Positions 6,983-8,890 of a DNA stretch of 8,890 bases are shown here, in pieces. The notes below the pieces were generated by a model that saw nothing but the letters and a program-made list of their open reading frames with translations, did not search any database and was not told where the DNA came from. Location: the NCBI GenBank assembly GCA_007132635.1, contig SLOG01000258.1, positions 1-8,890 of the forward strand. The letters run 5' to 3'. Source of the stretch: Limnochordia bacterium (GTDB lineage: Bacteria; Bacillota; Limnochordia; Darwinibacteriales; SLO01). The position numbers and the translations under genes are program-made. The first letter of the stretch is position 1; each line of letters opens with the position of its first letter.

Positions 6983-7597
6983 TCACTTCTGCAGATTCTT
7001 CGCCAACGCTGCTTTTAGTAGGGTCTGCAGCTCAACAGGAGCCTCGCCCAGCTCCTGTTGAGCTGCATCCACCAGTGACTGCGCTTCATTCTCAGAATAC
7101 TCTAACGCTGTTAGTGCTTCAACAGCATCGGAAGCCAACCCACAGACCGGATCCGGCATTTCCGGGTCATCGTCGCCCCAATCATCGTCAAAGAAGCTTC
7201 CAAGCGTCTCCCTAAGCTCAAGAATAAGGCGATCAGCTGTTTTCCGACCCACACCAGACACGGTCAAAAGTCTACCGCGTTCACCTTGCTGAATCGCCCT
7301 GACGAAATCCCGAGGCCTAAGTGCCGAAAGAAGGGCAATGGCAGTTTTTGGACCAGCCCCGGAGACAGTGATTATCTTCTGAAATAACCGCTTCTCTTCA
7401 GGGCTTTGAAATCCATACAAGACGATACTATCGTCTCTTACTAAAAGAAAGGTATGTATTGTCAGTAGTTCGCCAGTCTTAGGCAGCTGTGTCAGCACTT
7501 GCCCAGTTGCATAGACCTGATACCCTACGCCGCCGACATCGACGATTACTGTGTTTGCCTCTACATCAACGAGGTTTCCCCGCAGCATAGCGATCAT
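6983..7597 (-). CDS. ruvA: Holliday junction recognition subunit RuvA
   Basis: RuvA tetramers bind and open four-way DNA junctions and recruit RuvB. The protein has 204 residues. Domain I is the OB-fold (about 1-62), starting MIAMLRGNLVDVEANTVIVD. Domain II holds two helix-hairpin-helix motifs, VSGAGPKT (78-85) and VSGVGRKT (113-120). Domain III, which contacts RuvB, is about residues 152-204 and includes DAVEALTALEYSENEAQ. The flexible linker (about 134-150) is strikingly acidic, with DDDWGDDD. The ATG at 7597 overlaps the 3' end of ruvC by 32 bases, with GGGGAG upstream inside ruvC, which suggests coupled translation. A second ATG three codons later is possible but less family-like. Confidence 0.96.
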   Translation of the reverse strand: MIAMLRGNLVDVEANTVIVDVGGVGYQVYATGQVLTQLPKTGELLTIHTFLLVRDDSIVLYGFQSPEEKRLFQKIITVSGAGPKTAIALLSALRPRDFVRAIQQGERGRLLTVSGVGRKTADRLILELRETLGSFFDDDWGDDDPEMPDPVCGLASDAVEALTALEYSENEAQSLVDAAQQELGEAPVELQTLLKAALAKNLQK

Positions 7598-8087
7598 TGG
7601 CCATCACTCCCCAACCTTGTCCCATATATGCGTGACAGATACATACCGCCAAGGCGTCAGCTACATCATCAGGTGTTGGCACCTCCGGCAAGTTGAGCAG
7701 CAGCCGCACCATGTAGCCAACTTGATCCTTGGGAGCTCGACCCTGTCCGGTCACGGCCTGTTTTACCTGCAGTGGAGTGTATTCAGCCACTGGAATCGCT
7801 TGATGAGCGGCAGCAAGGATCGTGACACCGCGAGCCTGGCCCACTGAGAGAGCCGTGGAAACATTTCGGTTAAAGAACAGCTGTTCAACAGCCATCCAAT
7901 CTGGAGCGAACTCCCTGAGGAGCTCGCTGACGAGTTCGTATATTGTCATCAGTCGTTGATCAGGACTCTGCTTAGCTGGAGTCCGAAGGGCTCCAAAGCC
8001 CAAAACCTTTAGGCTGTTACGGCCGTCCGTCTTAACTACACCGTACCCAGTAATGGCCGTACCCGGGTCAATCCCCAGAACTATCAT
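7566..8087 (-). CDS. ruvC: Crossover junction endodeoxyribonuclease RuvC
   Basis: RuvC is the dimeric, Mg-dependent resolvase that cuts Holliday junctions delivered by RuvAB. From the ATG at 8087 it has 173 residues, beginning MIVLGIDPGTAITGYGVV. The RNase H-like active site is complete: Asp7 (GIDPG), Glu68 (VEQLFFNRN), and Asp141 with Asp144 in PDDVADALA. QVKQAVTGQGRAPKDQV is the conserved DNA-contact segment. Starts at GTG 8090 and TTG 8093 are also in frame; AAGGGG at 8104-8099 is eight bases from 8090 and eleven from 8087, so 8090 is a real alternative. The 3' end overlaps ruvA by 32 bases. Having ruvC with ruvAB argues against a Bacillus-type genome. Confidence 0.96.
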   Translation of the reverse strand: MIVLGIDPGTAITGYGVVKTDGRNSLKVLGFGALRTPAKQSPDQRLMTIYELVSELLREFAPDWMAVEQLFFNRNVSTALSVGQARGVTILAAAHQAIPVAEYTPLQVKQAVTGQGRAPKDQVGYMVRLLLNLPEVPTPDDVADALAVCICHAYMGQGWGVMANDRYAAGKPR

Positions 8088-8132
8088 CACCAACCACGCC
8101 CCTTACCATGAACCATCTCTTTCGCTTCACAC

Positions 8133-8146
8133 AGTACATACATTCG
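8133..8146 (-). promoter_or_regulatory. Degenerate LexA-box-like site upstream of ruvC
   Basis: On the minus strand CGAATGTATGTACT lies about 45 bases upstream of ruvC, between the yebC terminator and the ruvC ribosome site. The Gram-positive LexA (DinR) box, from memory, is CGAAC-N4-GTTCG. Seven of its ten fixed positions match here (CGAA, then G, T and C in the right half). The ruvAB genes are commonly in the SOS regulon, so the place is right, but the match is imperfect and no good promoter is obvious nearby. Confidence 0.35.
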
Positions 8147-8157
8147 ACAGAGAATAG

Positions 8158-8177
8158 AAAACACCTCTTGCGAGGTG
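8158..8177 (-). terminator. Intrinsic terminator after yebC
   Basis: On the minus strand CACCTC (8177-8172) and GAGGTG (8167-8162) form a perfect 6-bp stem closed by the stable GNRA-type loop GCAA, followed by UUUU (8161-8158) and a pyrimidine-rich stretch. It lies 37 bases after the yebC stop, so it should at least partly separate yebC from ruvCAB-recO. The U-run is short, so termination may be incomplete. Confidence 0.65.
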
Positions 8178-8214
8178 GGTAGAGGCGCTAACGTATAAGG
8201 CGTGAACCCCAGTC

Positions 8215-8890
8215 TCAAATATAGTTTGCGTATACCTGCTGCACGTCATCCAGATCCTCTAACGACTCGATCAAACGTTCTATAACTGCTAGATCGTCGT
8301 CGTCGACTGCAACGGTATTCTTAGGCAGCATGGTTATCTCAGACGCGAGAAAAGAAAAGCCTTCCTTCTCTAACTTCGACCGCACGTCGGAAAAATCCGT
8401 CGGCTCTGTGATGACCTTCATCACGTCACCCTCACTCTCAACATCTGCAGCCCCTGCTTCCAAAGCCGCCAGCATTAACTCGTCCTCATCAATGTCTTCT
8501 CTTTCTAGGACGAGCAGGCCCTTCTTGTCGAACATCCAAGCCACACACCCAGATTCACCGAGATTCCCGCCTAATTTGGAAAAGCAGTGACGGAGTTCAC
8601 TAGCGGTGCGATTGCGGTTATCCGTCAGGGCATCCATAAGAATGGCAACCCCATTGGGTCCATACCCCTCATAGACAATTTCCTCATAGTTTTCCCCACC
8701 AAGATCGCCGGCTCCGCGGCTAACAGCTCGCTCAATGTTATCGTTCGGCATATTGACCGATTTCGCGTTGTCCATTGCCAGGCGCAATCTGAAGTTTGTC
8801 TCGGGATCAGAACCACCTTCCTTCGCTGCCACCATAATCTGGCGAGCTATTTTAGTGAACATCTGACCACGTTTGGCATCTTCTTTCGCC
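8215..8890 (-). CDS. yebC: YebC/PmpR (TACO1) family protein, 5' end beyond right edge
   Basis: The reading frame is open to the right edge. The visible N-terminus, AKEDAKRGQMFTKIARQIMV, continues upstream of the internal ATG at 8862 and matches the family, which normally begins MAGHSKWANIKHRK. About 14 residues are therefore missing, and the full protein would be near 238 residues, as usual. Other family blocks are NFRLRLAMDNAKSVNMPNDN, YEGYGPNGVAILMDALTDN, RNRTASELRH and GCVAWMF (domains I-III). Members were long annotated as DNA-binding regulators. More recent work places them as ribosome-associated factors that help translation, especially at proline stretches, like mitochondrial TACO1. 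The sequence here does not decide between these roles. yebC next to ruvC is a common bacterial arrangement. A hairpin terminator follows its stop. Confidence 0.95.
   Translation of the reverse strand, partial: AKEDAKRGQMFTKIARQIMVAAKEGGSDPETNFRLRLAMDNAKSVNMPNDNIERAVSRGAGDLGGENYEEIVYEGYGPNGVAILMDALTDNRNRTASELRHCFSKLGGNLGESGCVAWMFDKKGLLVLEREDIDEDELMLAALEAGAADVESEGDVMKVITEPTDFSDVRSKLEKEGFSFLASEITMLPKNTVAVDDDDLAVIERLIESLEDLDDVQQVYANYI

Noticed and set aside
8134..8165. Promoter for ruvC with TATGTA as -10
   Set aside because: The matching -35 at 17 bases (TGTTTT) is far from consensus and overlaps the terminator hairpin, so I did not annotate it.
1..8890. Mobile elements, CRISPR arrays, tRNA or rRNA genes
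   Set aside because: I saw no transposase, integrase, terminal repeats, regularly spaced repeats or cloverleaf-like sequence. The coding regions are continuous housekeeping genes with similar base composition.

Overview
The window comes from a bacterial chromosome of moderate GC content, most likely a Bacillota (Firmicutes) lineage outside the Bacilli. The evidence is a two-subunit glycyl-tRNA synthetase controlled by a T-box leader, recO next to glyQS, a clostridial-type pyruvate phosphate dikinase gene, and ruvC beside ruvAB (Bacillus-type Firmicutes generally use RecU instead of RuvC). I cannot name the genus. All eight genes lie on the minus strand, so transcription runs from high to low coordinates. 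The ppdK gene runs off the left edge and the yebC gene runs off the right edge.

Layout in transcription order: (1) the yebC 3' part (8890-8215), followed by a hairpin terminator (8177-8158); (2) a recombinational repair cluster ruvC-ruvA-ruvB-recO (about 8087-5192), tightly packed, with ruvC and ruvA overlapping and a degenerate LexA-like site upstream; (3) a 280-base gap (5191-4912) holding a near-consensus sigma-A promoter (-35 TTGACA, 17-bp spacer, -10 TATAGT) and a glycine-type T-box antiterminator/terminator leader; (4) glyQ-glyS (4911-1960), the alpha and beta subunits of glycyl-tRNA synthetase, directly abutting; (5) a 126-base gap with a perfect -10 box inside a palindrome; (6) the first 611 codons of ppdK (1833-1).

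How the genes work together: RuvC, RuvA and RuvB process Holliday junctions, and RecO loads RecA, so genes 2-5 form a DNA repair unit. GlyQ and GlyS charge tRNA-Gly, and the leader in front of them should sense uncharged tRNA-Gly. PpdK interconverts pyruvate and phosphoenolpyruvate and is functionally separate.

The coding content is ordinary housekeeping and I see no new gene system. The most unusual element is the glyQS leader. Its T-box and terminator are textbook, but the upstream part is too short for a normal Stem I. It looks like the 5' half of a Stem I joined straight to the T-box, with the specifier half missing. Alternatively it is a very short Stem I with a glycine codon in its terminal loop.
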